DNA from: Streptomyces rimosus
GTDB lineage: Bacteria; Actinomycetota; Actinomycetes; Streptomycetales; Streptomycetaceae
DNA length: 64,000 nucleotides
Direction: 5' to 3'
Assembly (NCBI RefSeq): GCF_008704655.1
Contig: NZ_CP023688.1
Coordinates: 4,216,001 to 4,280,000 of the forward strand
The first letter of the stretch is position 1; each line of letters starts with the position of its first letter. This document shows positions 1 to 9,012 of this stretch, one piece after another. The notes below the pieces were generated by a model. The model saw only the letters and a list, made by a program, of their open reading frames with translations, was not told where the DNA came from and searched no databases. The position numbers were made by a program, and so were the translations under genes.

Positions 1-2
1 CT

Positions 3-2276
3 CATACGGAGCACTTGCCCCCGCGCATCGGCAGCCATGCGGAATGGCCCGCACGGATCCGCCCGGAGGTGGCCGACGCCGTCCGCGCGGCCGGGATCGA
101 GCGCCCGTGGACGCATCAGGCCCGTACGGTCGAGCACGCGCTGCGCGGCGAGTCGGTCGTCATCGCCACCGGTACCGCGTCCGGCAAATCGCTCGCCTAT
201 CTGGTGCCGGTGCTGTCCGGCCTCCTGGAGGGCTCCGAGGCCCCGAACGGGCGCGGCGCCACGGCCCTGTACCTCGCGCCCACCAAGGCGCTCGCCGCCG
301 ACCAGCGGCGCGCCGTCGGCGAGCTGGCGGCGCCGCTGGGCAGCGCGGTGCGGCCCGCCGTGTACGACGGGGACACGCCGGTCGAGGAACGCGAATGGGT
401 GCGCCAGTACGGCAACTACGTGCTCACCAACCCCGACATGCTGCACCTGGGCATCCTCCCGGCCCACCCCCGCTGGTCGTCCTTCCTGCGCGCCCTGAAG
501 TACGTCGTCATCGACGAGTGCCACACTTACCGGGGCGTCTTCGGCTCCCATGTGGCGCAGGTCATACGCCGCCTGCGGCGGATCTGCGCCCGGTACGGGT
601 CCGAGCCGGTCTTCCTGCTGGCCTCGGCCACCGCCGCCGAGCCGGCGCAGGCGGCCGAGCGGCTCATCGGGCAGCCTGTGGCCGAGGTCACGGAGGACAC
701 CTCGCCGCGCGGCGAGGTCGTGTTCGCCCTGTGGGAACCGCCGCTGACGGAGCTGCACGGCGAGCAGGGCGCACCCGTACGCCGTACCGCCACCGCCGAA
801 ACCGCCGACCTGCTGACCGACCTCGCCCTCCAGGACGTACGCACCGTCGCCTTCGTACGGTCCCGGCGCGGCGCCGAGCTGATCGCCCTCATCACGCAGG
901 AGCGGCTGGGGGCGATCGACCGGGCGCTGGCGAGTCGGGTGGCGGCGTACCGGGGCGGCTATCTGCCCGAGGAGCGGCGCGCGCTGGAGCGCGCGCTGCA
1001 CACCGGTGACCTGCTCGGCCTGGCCGCCACCACGGCCCTGGAGCTGGGCGTGGACGTCTCCGGCCTGGACGCGGTCCTGATCGCCGGATATCCGGGCACC
1101 CGCGCCTCCCTGTGGCAGCAGGCCGGGCGGGCGGGACGCAGCGGCCAGGGGGCGCTCGCGATCCTCGTCGCCCGCGACGACCCGCTGGACACCTACCTCG
1201 TGCACCACCCCGAGGCGCTGTTCGACCAGCCCGTGGAATCCACCGTCCTGGACCCGGACAACCCGTACGTCCTCGCCCCGCACCTGTGCGCAGCGGCCGC
1301 CGAACTGCCGCTCACCGAGGACGACTTCTCGCTCTTCGGCCCGGCCGTGCCGCACATCCTGCCCTCCTTGGAGGCGCGCAAGCTGCTGCGCCGCCGTGCC
1401 AAGGCGTGGCACTGGACCCGCCGCGAACGGGCCGCCGACCTCGCGGACATCCGGGGCCAGGGCGGCTCGCCCGTACAGATCGTGGAGGCGGGCACCGGCC
1501 GGCTGCTGGGCACGGTGGACGCGGCCGCCGCGCACACCACCGTCCACGGCGGCGCCGTCCACCTGCACCAGGGCCGTACGTACCTGGTCAAGCACCTGGA
1601 CCTGGAAGACGACGTGGCCCTCGTCGAGGAGGCCGACCCGCCGTATTCGACGACCGCCCGCGACACCACCGCCGTCTCCATCCTGGAGACCGAGACGGAG
1701 ATCCCCTGGGGCGACTCGCGGCTGTGCTTCGGCTCGGTCGAGGTCACCAACCAGGTCGTCTCCTACCTGCGCCGCCGGCTCATCACCGGCGAGGTGCTGG
1801 GCGAGACCAAGCTCGACCTGCCGCCCCGTACGCTGCGCACCCGGGCCGTGTGGTGGACCGTCACCGAGGACCAGCTCGACGCGGCGCGGGTCAACCCCGA
1901 ACAGCTCGGCGGCGCCCTGCACGCGGCCGAACACGCCTCCATCGGGCTGCTGCCGCTGTTCGCCACCTGCGACCGCTGGGACATCGGCGGCGTCTCCCTC
2001 CCCCTGCACCCCGACACGCTCCTGCCCACCGTCTTCGTCTACGACGGCCACCCGGGCGGCGCGGGCTTCGCCGAACGCGCCTTCCACACCGCCCCCGAAT
2101 GGCTCGCCGCCACCCGCAAGGCCATCGCCTCCTGTGAGTGCGAGGCCGGCTGCCCGTCCTGCATCCAGTCCCCCAAGTGCGGCAACGGCAACGACCCCCT
2201 CCACAAACGGGGCGCCGTCCGCCTCCTGACGGAACTCCTGAGGCATGCGCCGCGACGGCCTGCCGAGAACAGCTGA
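3..2276 (+). CDS. DEAD/DEAH-box helicase with DUF1998 C-terminal domain (5' truncated)
   Basis: ATP-dependent superfamily 2 helicase of the MrfA-like group, probably acting in DNA repair or processing. The open frame runs off the left edge: codons from position 3 read HTEHLPP, so the TTG at 15 is not the true start. Visible motifs are ATGTASGKS (Walker A), VVIDECHTY (DEAH-like motif II), LLASATA (motif III) and QQAGRAGRSGQG (motif VI). The DUF1998 part, in roughly the last 200 residues, ends in a cysteine cluster CECEAGCPSCIQSPKC that probably binds metal. From memory the neighbourhood matches S. coelicolor around SCO3550. Family assignment is firm; the exact substrate is not shown by the sequence. 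Confidence 0.93.
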   Translation, partial: HTEHLPPRIGSHAEWPARIRPEVADAVRAAGIERPWTHQARTVEHALRGESVVIATGTASGKSLAYLVPVLSGLLEGSEAPNGRGATALYLAPTKALAADQRRAVGELAAPLGSAVRPAVYDGDTPVEEREWVRQYGNYVLTNPDMLHLGILPAHPRWSSFLRALKYVVIDECHTYRGVFGSHVAQVIRRLRRICARYGSEPVFLLASATAAEPAQAAERLIGQPVAEVTEDTSPRGEVVFALWEPPLTELHGEQGAPVRRTATAETADLLTDLALQDVRTVAFVRSRRGAELIALITQERLGAIDRALASRVAAYRGGYLPEERRALERALHTGDLLGLAATTALELGVDVSGLDAVLIAGYPGTRASLWQQAGRAGRSGQGALAILVARDDPLDTYLVHHPEALFDQPVESTVLDPDNPYVLAPHLCAAAAELPLTEDDFSLFGPAVPHILPSLEARKLLRRRAKAWHWTRRERAADLADIRGQGGSPVQIVEAGTGRLLGTVDAAAAHTTVHGGAVHLHQGRTYLVKHLDLEDDVALVEEADPPYSTTARDTTAVSILETETEIPWGDSRLCFGSVEVTNQVVSYLRRRLITGEVLGETKLDLPPRTLRTRAVWWTVTEDQLDAARVNPEQLGGALHAAEHASIGLLPLFATCDRWDIGGVSLPLHPDTLLPTVFVYDGHPGGAGFAERAFHTAPEWLAATRKAIASCECEAGCPSCIQSPKCGNGNDPLHKRGAVRLLTELLRHAPRRPAENS

Positions 2277-2295
2277 AAGGTCACCGCCCTCCCCC

Positions 2296-2814
2296 ATGGC
2301 CGTCTTCTGTTGCGCCAAGTGCGGTGCCACGCTCACGCCCGACCTGCGGGCGCTGGCCGCTGTACCCGACGTGTCGGCGCACGAGAAGGACCGCGACAGG
2401 AAGACGGGCCTGGCGCCGTCCACCGTGCCGCCGGGCCACTACGCGATCGATCCCGAACCGTGGGGCGCCCCCTTCGTGGCCCCCGGCCCCGGTGACCGGC
2501 GCGGAGGCGACGACGACCGTGCCCTGCTCATGCCACCGGACATGACGGGCATGATCTCCGCCGACCCCCGGGACAGCGTGATCGTGCACCCCGACGACGT
2601 ACCCGGCCTACGGCCGGCCGACGGACTCGGCAAGCACCACGGCTGCTGCGGGCCGTTGGGCACCGGGGGACGCAATAGGGCCTGCGGTGCTTGCGGGACC
2701 CTTGTCGCCACACTGGCCGCGGATTGCATGGGACCTCACGAACTGCATCTTGACCCCGTTCGGGTGTGGGCGGACCTCTCCTCCCGCCACCTCGCTCCGA
2801 CCCGCCTCACGTAG
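2296..2814 (+). CDS. Small zinc-ribbon-like hypothetical protein
   Basis: A 172-residue protein starting at ATG 2296, 19 bp after the helicase stop. It has a CAKC pair near the N-terminus and a CGAC pair near residue 140, an arrangement typical of zinc-ribbon proteins that use two knuckles. Between them are proline- and aspartate-rich stretches without recognised domains. Same-strand placement suggests co-transcription with the helicase. It overlaps the convergent cupin gene by 8 bp. Function unknown; the metal site is inferred from the cysteine spacing. Confidence 0.6.
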   Translation: MAVFCCAKCGATLTPDLRALAAVPDVSAHEKDRDRKTGLAPSTVPPGHYAIDPEPWGAPFVAPGPGDRRGGDDDRALLMPPDMTGMISADPRDSVIVHPDDVPGLRPADGLGKHHGCCGPLGTGGRNRACGACGTLVATLAADCMGPHELHLDPVRVWADLSSRHLAPTRLT

Positions 2815-3106
2815 CCTCGACGATCACCAAGGTCCCGCGGCTCCCGGCGCGCACCGCGTGCGGAGCGCCCGCCGGCACCACGTACATCTCGCCCTGCCCT
2901 ACGGACACGGCCGCGCCGTCGACCGTCAGCTCCAACCTGCCGTCGAGCACGAACAGCACCTCGGCCGTGTCATGGGCCTCCTCCTCTCCCGGCAGCTCAT
3001 TCATGCGCAGCACCTTCACGTCGGCCGCGCCCGCTCGCCCCAGGGAACGAGAACTCCAGGCGCCCGGCAGCGCATCCGCCACCTTCCGTACGTCGATCGC
3101 CGTCAC
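2807..3106 (-). CDS. Small cupin-domain protein
   Basis: A 99-aa single-domain cupin. The start is GTG at 3106, preceded by a strong GGGGGAGG ribosome binding site. The two cupin motifs are visible as HDTAEVLFVLDGRLEL, with Gly-x-Leu after the His/Glu ligands, and PAGAPHAV (second His). Small cupins of this kind bind a metal or small ligand. The following intergenic DNA up to 3260 contains no gene. Substrate unknown. Confidence 0.8.
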   Translation of the reverse strand: MTAIDVRKVADALPGAWSSRSLGRAGAADVKVLRMNELPGEEEAHDTAEVLFVLDGRLELTVDGAAVSVGQGEMYVVPAGAPHAVRAGSRGTLVIVEAT

Positions 3107-3260
3107 GGCATGCCTCCCCCACGGGCCCCTCCTGTCCTGCCCGGAGGGGCCCGCACGTCGCGTTCAGTGGATGCCTGAACGCTAGGCGAGCAGGGACGAC
3201 GGGTGGTCGACCGTTCGGTAAAACCTCCTCGGGACGGGGCGTGGGGACCGTTGGGATGGG

Positions 3261-3647
3261 TCAGGTGCCGGGGGCGTCGCCGCCGGGTATGGGCTCCGTT
3301 CCCAGGGCCGTGGGCGGACCCGCGCGGGCGCGGATGTCCGAGGTGAACGGTCCGGTACGGGCGCGTGCCGTGACGTCCGCGATGTCGCCCCGTACGGTGC
3401 ACCGCACCAGACGCGCGTCCTGGGCGGCCACCACCCGGCGCGCGGCGCCGCAGGCCGCCGTCGCGCTCCCGAGTGCCCGGTCCGCGGCGGCCAGCGCCGC
3501 CAAGTCCGCCGCCGCGCCCGCCCGGTGACGTGCCACGACCACCTGGGCCATGGCGATCACCACCGCGAACACCGTGCACAGCGCCATCGCCGCGAACACC
3601 GCCCACACCGTGGCCGAGCCCTCATCGCCCCACCGTGTCCTCCGCAA
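3261..3647 (-). CDS. TadE-like / helicase-secretion neighbourhood protein, Tad pilus operon
   Basis: Last gene of the Tad operon. It encodes about 128 aa with an N-terminal hydrophobic helix (roughly residues 13-40) preceded by a glycine/charged motif DEGSATVW that resembles the pseudopilin-processing region. The stretch AAADLAALAAA follows, as in actinobacterial TadE/TadG-like proteins of the helicase/secretion neighbourhood family. The only in-frame start giving the full helix is TTG 3647, which overlaps the upstream tadE by 26 bp, so translational coupling is likely. Predicted minor pilin or pilus-assembly factor in the membrane. The exact start is uncertain. Confidence 0.78.
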   Translation of the reverse strand: MRRTRWGDEGSATVWAVFAAMALCTVFAVVIAMAQVVVARHRAGAAADLAALAAADRALGSATAACGAARRVVAAQDARLVRCTVRGDIADVTARARTGPFTSDIRARAGPPTALGTEPIPGGDAPGT

Positions 3648-4011
3648 GAGCCGTCGCCTCCCCTCGGAGCGTCAGCGCGAGCGCCGCCGGGCCGGGCGCC
3701 GCCGCGATCACGCGTACCTGCACCAGGTCGCCCTTCCGTGACTGCGCCACCCGCGCACCTCGCGGGGCCGCGCCACGGGCCACCGCGTCGACGGCCGCCG
3801 GCGTCTCCGACCGGGCCGCCGCCCGTGCCCCGGCCCGCGCCGCGTCCACGCACTGGATCTGGGCGCACGCGGCCATCAGGCCCCAGAGGAGCGCCCCCGT
3901 GAACAGGACCAAGGCCGGGATCACCAGAGCGGCTTCGGCCGTTACGTACCCTTCGTCGCGTACGGGCTTCCCGCGCCGCACGTGCCTCTCATCGCGCTCG
4001 TCGTCAGACAT
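3622..4011 (-). CDS. tadE: TadE family minor pilin-like protein
   Basis: A 129-aa protein. A charged N-terminus is followed by DEGYVTAEAALVIPALVLF, the typical TadE segment in which a Gly/Glu site precedes one transmembrane helix (about residues 22-48). Next comes CVDAARAGARAAAR, characteristic of TadE-like proteins. The start overlaps the stop of the Flp pilin gene by 8 bp. Role: minor pseudopilin of the Flp/Tad pilus, processed by a prepilin peptidase not encoded here. Confidence 0.83.
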   Translation of the reverse strand: MSDDERDERHVRRGKPVRDEGYVTAEAALVIPALVLFTGALLWGLMAACAQIQCVDAARAGARAAARSETPAAVDAVARGAAPRGARVAQSRKGDLVQVRVIAAAPGPAALALTLRGEATALAEDTVGR

Positions 4012-4246
4012 CGACGCCGAGGGCCTTCCCGATCACCGAGCGCAACGCCGCTTCCACCGCGCCGCCCGACAGCACCTTGTAGAGCACGGCCGCGGCCGCA
4101 CACGCCGCCAGCGTCCCCACGGCATACTCCGCCGTGGTCATGCCCCGGTCCGCCGCGTCACCGCGCCGGACAGCCAGGGCCGCGGCCACTCCCCTGGCGC
4201 GTCCGGCCATCAGAAGGCCACGCGGAAACCACCGTCGTACGAACAT
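4004..4246 (-). CDS. Flp-type pilin (DUF4244)
   Basis: An 80-aa pilin subunit. An AAGGGGG ribosome binding site is followed by two consecutive ATGs (4249 and 4246); the second has the better spacing. After a basic leader comes RGMTTAEYAVGTLAACAAAAVLYKVL: a Gly-Met-Thr-Thr-Ala-Glu-Tyr processing site followed by a hydrophobic helix, with the conserved glutamate at +5 as in class IVb prepilins. It lies between tadC and tadE, so it is the probable major Flp pilin. The 74 bp between it and tadC may carry its own promoter or a processing site. Confidence 0.85.
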   Translation of the reverse strand: MFVRRWFPRGLLMAGRARGVAAALAVRRGDAADRGMTTAEYAVGTLAACAAAAVLYKVLSGGAVEAALRSVIGKALGVDV

Positions 4247-4320
4247 CATTTCCCCCTTGATCGTGTGCTCAGAAATTGGTCGGTCTGAGATGTTGGTGTG
4301 GATATGGCGCGGGCCGTCAG

Positions 4321-5169
4321 TCAGTTGTGTGCCATGAGCTCTCCCGCCAGCCCGATCAGCACCGGTGCCACCCCGATCACCAGAAACGCGGGCAAGAAGC
4401 ACGCCGCCAGCGGAAACGTGACCAACACCGCGGCTCGTCGCGCCCGTTCGGCCGCTGTACGGTGCGCCGCCGCGCGGAGCCCCGCGGCGATCCGGGCGAC
4501 GCCTTCTACGGCCGGGACTCCGGATATGCCCGCCCGCTCCATGCAGCGGGTCAGGTCACGGGCGCCGGGGAGTTCCCCGAATCGCTGCCACGCCGCCGAC
4601 GGCTCGGCGCCCAGCCGGAGTTCGGCGGCCACACGTCGCAGCCGTACGCCGACCGTGCCGTCCGCCGACCGCCCCACCGCATCGGCGGCTTCTCTCGGCC
4701 CGGCGCCCGCCGCGAGGCAAGCGGCCAGCAGGTCCGCCGCCGGTGCCAGCGCCGCGCGCAGGCCCGCCTCCGCCGCCCGCCGCTCCGCCCGCGCCTTCGC
4801 ACGACGCTGCCGTAGGCCGGCTCCGTACGCCACGGCGAGTCCGATCACGACGCCGGTCGCTCCGCCGACGAGAATGGCCACGGCCGCCGCAACCGCCGCG
4901 CCCCTCGCCCACTCCCGCAACCACCCGACCCGCCTCCTTCGAGCCCGATCCCAGAACAAAGACCGAGGCAGAGACCTAGACCGCTCCCCGAACCCGTCAT
5001 CCAGTAGCGCCCAGGCCCGTCGCCGCGCAGTCCGTACGCCGTGGCACTCCCGTACGGCCGAGAGCACACACGCCCCGGCGACGAGAATCGACAGAACAAT
5101 CCCCAGGCTGTGGATAACGTTCGGGACATCGCCACCCCCGGTGGGGCCCCGGAGAGCGTCAGTGGACAT
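4321..5169 (-). CDS. tadC: Type II secretion F-domain protein TadC
   Basis: Inner-membrane platform protein of the Tad pilus, 282 aa from ATG 5169. It has an N-terminal membrane helix (about 15-40), a second helix pair around 100-130, a cytoplasmic T2SSF-type domain with REAADAVGRSADG and ERAGISGVP, and a terminal hydrophobic hairpin (LAACFLPAFLVIGVAPVLIGLAG). The start lies inside the end of tadB (11-bp overlap), indicating coupled translation. Confidence 0.87.
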   Translation of the reverse strand: MSTDALRGPTGGGDVPNVIHSLGIVLSILVAGACVLSAVRECHGVRTARRRAWALLDDGFGERSRSLPRSLFWDRARRRRVGWLREWARGAAVAAAVAILVGGATGVVIGLAVAYGAGLRQRRAKARAERRAAEAGLRAALAPAADLLAACLAAGAGPREAADAVGRSADGTVGVRLRRVAAELRLGAEPSAAWQRFGELPGARDLTRCMERAGISGVPAVEGVARIAAGLRAAAHRTAAERARRAAVLVTFPLAACFLPAFLVIGVAPVLIGLAGELMAHN

Positions 5170-6151
5170 GTCCGCTCCCCTCCGCGGCCCTGATGATGCG
5201 AGCCGTCCAGGCCACGCCGCACCACTCCAGAAGGCCACCGACCAGCAAGCACGCCCATCCGGCGGGGGTGTGCAACAGCACTCGGAGCGGGTCCGCGCCC
5301 AGCGCGCTGCCCAGCGCGAGACCGCCGGCCGGCAGGAGCGCGAGCATCAGCGCTGTTGCTCGCGGCCCGGCCAACTGCGCTTTCAAATCGTCGCTTTGGT
5401 CGCGCTGCTCCCGGAGACCCGAAGCGATGCGGTCCAGCCCGGCGGCCAGTCCGGCACCGCCGACCACCGCCACCTGCCAGCACGCCGCCACACCGGCCAG
5501 CCCTTCCGCGCCGGGCAGCCGCGCCGCCGCCCGTAAGGCCCGTGGCACATCACCGCCGAACCGCGCCGCCGCCACCACTGCGGTGCCCGCCTCGCCGAAG
5601 CCCTCGGCACCGGTTGCCACGAGTGCCTGGCCGGGCTGACGGCCGGCCCGCAACTCGCCCGCCACCGCCTCGCACAGCTCGATCACCGCGTCACCCCGGC
5701 GCTCCCGCTCCCGCTCTCGTTCGCGGGCCCGCAACCGGCGCCGGATCAGGGCCATCGACACCACGGCGCCGACCACCGGCAGCACCGACCTGATCAGCAC
5801 GCCGACGACGATGCCGACGGGTACGCACCACAACTCCCAAGGAGTGCGGGGGTTCTCGCTCGGCTCATCCGCGCTACGGCCCCGGATGCACCGGGAGGCC
5901 GTTCGGTAAGCCCATCGCCGGGCCTTTTCTTGTCGCTTCCTCAGCGTCTGCCGGAGTCGTACTTGTGCTCCGCCGGGCGGTGCAGGAGCAGTAGCGCCCT
6001 CCGGGCCCGCCCGCTCTCCGCCCACGAACAGCAACCGTGCCCGTCGTACGTCGTCGTTCCGTCCACCGGACATCCAGACCGCAACTCCCGCGCACAGCAC
6101 CGCCGCACACACCGGGACCGTCCCGACCATCGCCGCGCCGACCTGGCTCAT
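5159..6151 (-). CDS. tadB: Type II secretion F-domain protein TadB
   Basis: Partner of TadC, 330 aa. The start at 6151 is set by the ATGA overlap with the cpaF stop. Visible parts are an N-terminal helix, a basic linker with arginine/glutamate runs ([16 protein letters not shown]), an F-domain core with [10 protein letters not shown] and [18 protein letters not shown], and two C-terminal transmembrane segments ending [11 protein letters not shown]. An upstream in-frame extension exists but would overlap cpaF deeply and has no Shine-Dalgarno site. Confidence 0.87.
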   Translation of the reverse strand: MSQVGAAMVGTVPVCAAVLCAGVAVWMSGGRNDDVRRARLLFVGGERAGPEGATAPAPPGGAQVRLRQTLRKRQEKARRWAYRTASRCIRGRSADEPSENPRTPWELWCVPVGIVVGVLIRSVLPVVGAVVSMALIRRRLRARERERERERRGDAVIELCEAVAGELRAGRQPGQALVATGAEGFGEAGTAVVAAARFGGDVPRALRAAARLPGAEGLAGVAACWQVAVVGGAGLAAGLDRIASGLREQRDQSDDLKAQLAGPRATALMLALLPAGGLALGSALGADPLRVLLHTPAGWACLLVGGLLEWCGVAWTARIIRAAEGSGHVH

Positions 6152-7353
6152 TTCGCGCCCCTCCCCCGCTCGCAGAGCTTCGTCAACCGCGCCCACCCGG
6201 GCGCCTCTTGGAAGCCGTCCGGCGCCCACACCGCGGCCGGTACGGTCACCACGAATCCGTCCCGCCCCCGCTCCAGCACGTCCACCTGCGCAAGCCGCCG
6301 ACGGCCGGATCTGTCCCGTACGAGATGCAGCACCACCGACAGGGCGGCCGCCAGCTGGCTGTGCAGCGCTGCCCGGTCGAGCCCGGCCGTCGAACCGAGG
6401 GCCTCCAGGCGCGCCGGTACGTCGCACGGGGCGTTCGCGTGCACGGTGCCCGAGCCGCCCTCATGGCCGGTATTCAGCGCCGCCAGCAGGTCCGTGACCT
6501 CCGCGCCGCGCACCTCGCCGACCACCAGCCGGTCCGGGCGCATCCGCAGGGCCTGCCGCACGAGGTCCCGCAGGGTGACGCGGCCGGCGCCCTCCTGGTT
6601 CGCGGGCCGGGTCTCCAGCCGTACGACGTGAGGGTGGTGCGGTCTCAGCTCCGCGGAATCCTCGGCCAGTACGAGCCGTTCGGACGGGCCGACGAGGCTC
6701 AGCAACGAGCTGAGCAGGGTTGTCTTTCCGGAGCCCGTACCGCCGCTGATCAGGAAGGAGAGCCGGGCGTCCAGCACGGCGCGCAGCAGCCGGTCGCCGT
6801 CCGGCGGCACCGTGCCCGCCGCCACCAGTTCGGCCAGGGTGAAGGCGCGCGGGCGCAGGACGCGCAGCGACAGGCAGGTGCCCGCGACCGCCACCGGGGG
6901 CAGTACGGCGTGCAGGCGGGTGCCGTCGGGCAGACGGGCGTCCACCCAGGGGCGGGCGTCGTCCAGCCGCCGTCCGGCCACGGACGCCAGCCGCTGCGCG
7001 AGGCGGCGTACGGCTGCCTCGTCGGCGAAGCGCACGGGCGTGCGCTCCAGGCCGGCGCCCCGGTCGACCCACACCTCGTCCGGCGCGGTGACCAGTACGT
7101 CCGTCACATCCGGTGCGGTGATGAGCGGTTCGAGGGGGCCGCTGCCGATCATTTCCGACCGCAGGGCGGACACAACGCCCAGCACCTCCGCGTCCCCGAG
7201 CAGCCGTCCCTCGGCGCGCAGCGCCATCGCCACCCGCGCGGGCGTCGGCTCCGCCCCGGCCTCGGCCAGCCGCCCTCGTACCGCCTCCAGCAGTCCGGCA
7301 CCGATCCCCGGCCGAGCGGCGGAAGGCATGTCCTCGGGGCCTACCGTCCTCAT
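6148..7353 (-). CDS. cpaF: Pilus assembly ATPase CpaF/TadA
   Basis: Secretion ATPase (GspE family) that powers Flp pilus assembly. The 401 aa contain an N-terminal domain, [11 protein letters not shown] (Walker A, about residue 230), [10 protein letters not shown] (Asp box), [15 protein letters not shown] (Walker B with catalytic Glu) and GTVHAN (His box). The start overlaps the cpaE stop by ATGA (7350-7353) and the stop overlaps the tadB start the same way, so the three genes form a tightly coupled block. Confidence 0.95.
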   Translation of the reverse strand: MRTVGPEDMPSAARPGIGAGLLEAVRGRLAEAGAEPTPARVAMALRAEGRLLGDAEVLGVVSALRSEMIGSGPLEPLITAPDVTDVLVTAPDEVWVDRGAGLERTPVRFADEAAVRRLAQRLASVAGRRLDDARPWVDARLPDGTRLHAVLPPVAVAGTCLSLRVLRPRAFTLAELVAAGTVPPDGDRLLRAVLDARLSFLISGGTGSGKTTLLSSLLSLVGPSERLVLAEDSAELRPHHPHVVRLETRPANQEGAGRVTLRDLVRQALRMRPDRLVVGEVRGAEVTDLLAALNTGHEGGSGTVHANAPCDVPARLEALGSTAGLDRAALHSQLAAALSVVLHLVRDRSGRRRLAQVDVLERGRDGFVVTVPAAVWAPDGFQEAPGWARLTKLCERGRGAK

Positions 7354-8540
7354 GACGAGTCACCCCCGGCACCCGCACCGCAGCCCGCCCACCGCTCCGG
7401 CCGGACCGCCGACCGCTCCGCCTCCCCGGCCGCCTGCCGCCGCGGCACCACCCGCTCCCACAGCGCCTCTCCGAAGTGCCGCAACGGTCCCCGCGCGTTC
7501 GACCCGGGCGGTGCCCCGCGCCTCAGGTCGGCGGAGAGGCCGGGCTCCCAGCCCAGCTCCCCGGCCAGTGGCAGGGCCAGCAAACGGGCGACCTCCTCGG
7601 GGCTCAGCTCGGGGGCGCGGCCGGCGTCCGTCCCGGGGCCGTCGCGCGTCACCACCCGTAGATCGGGCAGCACCGCCCGGACGCCCGCCGCCACCCGCCG
7701 GGCCGCCGCGACCGCCCGGAGTTCGGCGGGGACGACCAGCAGGCCGACATCGACCTGCGCGAGGGCTTCCGCGACCGCGTCGTCCAGCCGGCGCGGCAGG
7801 TCGACCACCACGGCGCCGCCCCGTCTGCGCGCCGCCGCCACGACCGCGCGCATCGCCTGGGGCGGGATCACCACCGCGTCGCCGCGGTCCCAGCTCAGTA
7901 CGCGCAGGGAATGCAGCCGCGGCAGCGACTCCTCCAGGGCGCCGCCGGCCACCCGGCCGCGCGACTCGGCGAAGGCGGGCCAGCGCAGCCCCTCCTCCTT
8001 CTCGCCGCCGAGCAGGACGTCGAGACCGCCGCCCAGCGGGTCCGCGTCGATCAGAATCGTGCGCCGGTGGGCGCGGGCGGCAGTGACGGCCAGGGCGCAG
8101 GCGAGGGTGCTCGCGCCGGCGCCGCCGCTGCCGCCGATCACCCCCACCGTCACGGCGGCGGGACCGGCGCCCTCCGCCGCGTCGGCGATGCGGTCCACCA
8201 GCCAGCTCTCGCCGCCGGGGAGCACCAGCACCCGTTCGGCGCCGAGGGCGACGGCCAACTGCCACAGCGGCCGCTCGTCCGCGCCCCGGGCGACGAGCAC
8301 CACGCCGTCCCGGCGGGCCGCGCCGCACAGCCGGGGCGCGCAGTCGTCACCGACGATCACCAGCGGGGCCGACGCCCAGCCCCGGCCGCGGCTGCGGGCC
8401 GTGCCGCCCCGCGCCACTTCCGGTGTCGTACCGGCCGCGGCGCACAGTCTCAGTAGGTCGTCGAGGAGGGTGTCGTCCTCCGTGACGATCAGCGGTCCGC
8501 CGGGATGTTCAGCCGTCCCCTGCGGTTGATCGGAAGTCAT
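7350..8540 (-). CDS. cpaE: CpaE/septum-site-like MinD-type ATPase of the Tad operon
   Basis: First gene of the Tad operon, 396 aa from ATG 8540. It has an N-terminal receiver-like region (about 1-120) without an evident phosphoacceptor context, then a ParA/MinD ATPase. The deviant Walker A is VIGGSGGAGASTLACALA: the usual GKTT is replaced by GAST and no lysine is present. ILIDADPLGGGLD (Walker A' switch) and VVVDLPRRLDD follow. In actinobacterial genomes these proteins are annotated CpaE-like or septum site-determining protein. Expected to localise pilus assembly. Confidence 0.85.
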   Translation of the reverse strand: MTSDQPQGTAEHPGGPLIVTEDDTLLDDLLRLCAAAGTTPEVARGGTARSRGRGWASAPLVIVGDDCAPRLCGAARRDGVVLVARGADERPLWQLAVALGAERVLVLPGGESWLVDRIADAAEGAGPAAVTVGVIGGSGGAGASTLACALAVTAARAHRRTILIDADPLGGGLDVLLGGEKEEGLRWPAFAESRGRVAGGALEESLPRLHSLRVLSWDRGDAVVIPPQAMRAVVAAARRRGGAVVVDLPRRLDDAVAEALAQVDVGLLVVPAELRAVAAARRVAAGVRAVLPDLRVVTRDGPGTDAGRAPELSPEEVARLLALPLAGELGWEPGLSADLRRGAPPGSNARGPLRHFGEALWERVVPRRQAAGEAERSAVRPERWAGCGAGAGGDSS

Positions 8541-9012
8541 GCGTCCGGCCACGTTCCGTTCCCCAATCGCTACACAACTCACACATCCGCGAACTCGCGG
8601 ACTTTCACCGTGCAGCGATCCGGAAAATCCCGCGGATCTTGGTCCAAAACTGTGGACAACTCAATGCCTGTGAATATCCCAGTCACCTATACCGGCGACC
8701 TTGAGGGCTCCCTTAGAGCAGCGCCACGACTACGCTCGGTGACCTATAACAGGCGTCAGCAAGCCATGATCGAACATTCAAGAGGAAGCGGCTGATCCGC
8801 CTCGGACGGCCAAAAACGCGTCCGGACATGCGACGACCCCCGCCGGGGGGGAGAGCGGGGGTCGTCCCCACGGCCGACTCGGGGGGGGAGGAGTCGGACC
8901 GGGTTAGCACGGTCGCGAACGATCCGTGACTTCCATGGTGTACCCGAGAGCCTTCTCAGGCAAACCCACGCGCCACACCTTACGCCGAATGGTGGGCGCC
9001 TATGCTCGCCTC
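8541..9012. other. Divergent intergenic region between the Tad operon and the HAD gene
   Basis: About 470 bp with no convincing gene. It must hold the promoter(s) of the minus-strand Tad operon and of the plus-strand HAD gene. Its right half contains two consecutive G-rich hairpins (8832-8897), annotated separately. Confidence 0.6.
8832..8897. promoter_or_regulatory. Two consecutive strong hairpins in a divergent promoter region
   Basis: First hairpin: a 12-bp perfect stem (8832-8843 with 8855-8866; half-site gacgacccccgc). Second: a 7-bp stem ccgactc/gagtcgg (8874-8880 with 8891-8897) with a G-run loop. They lie 116-180 bp before the HAD start on the plus strand, where no gene ends nearby. 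They are therefore not simple read-through terminators of a visible gene. A leader or attenuator, or a small RNA, is possible. Confidence 0.5.
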
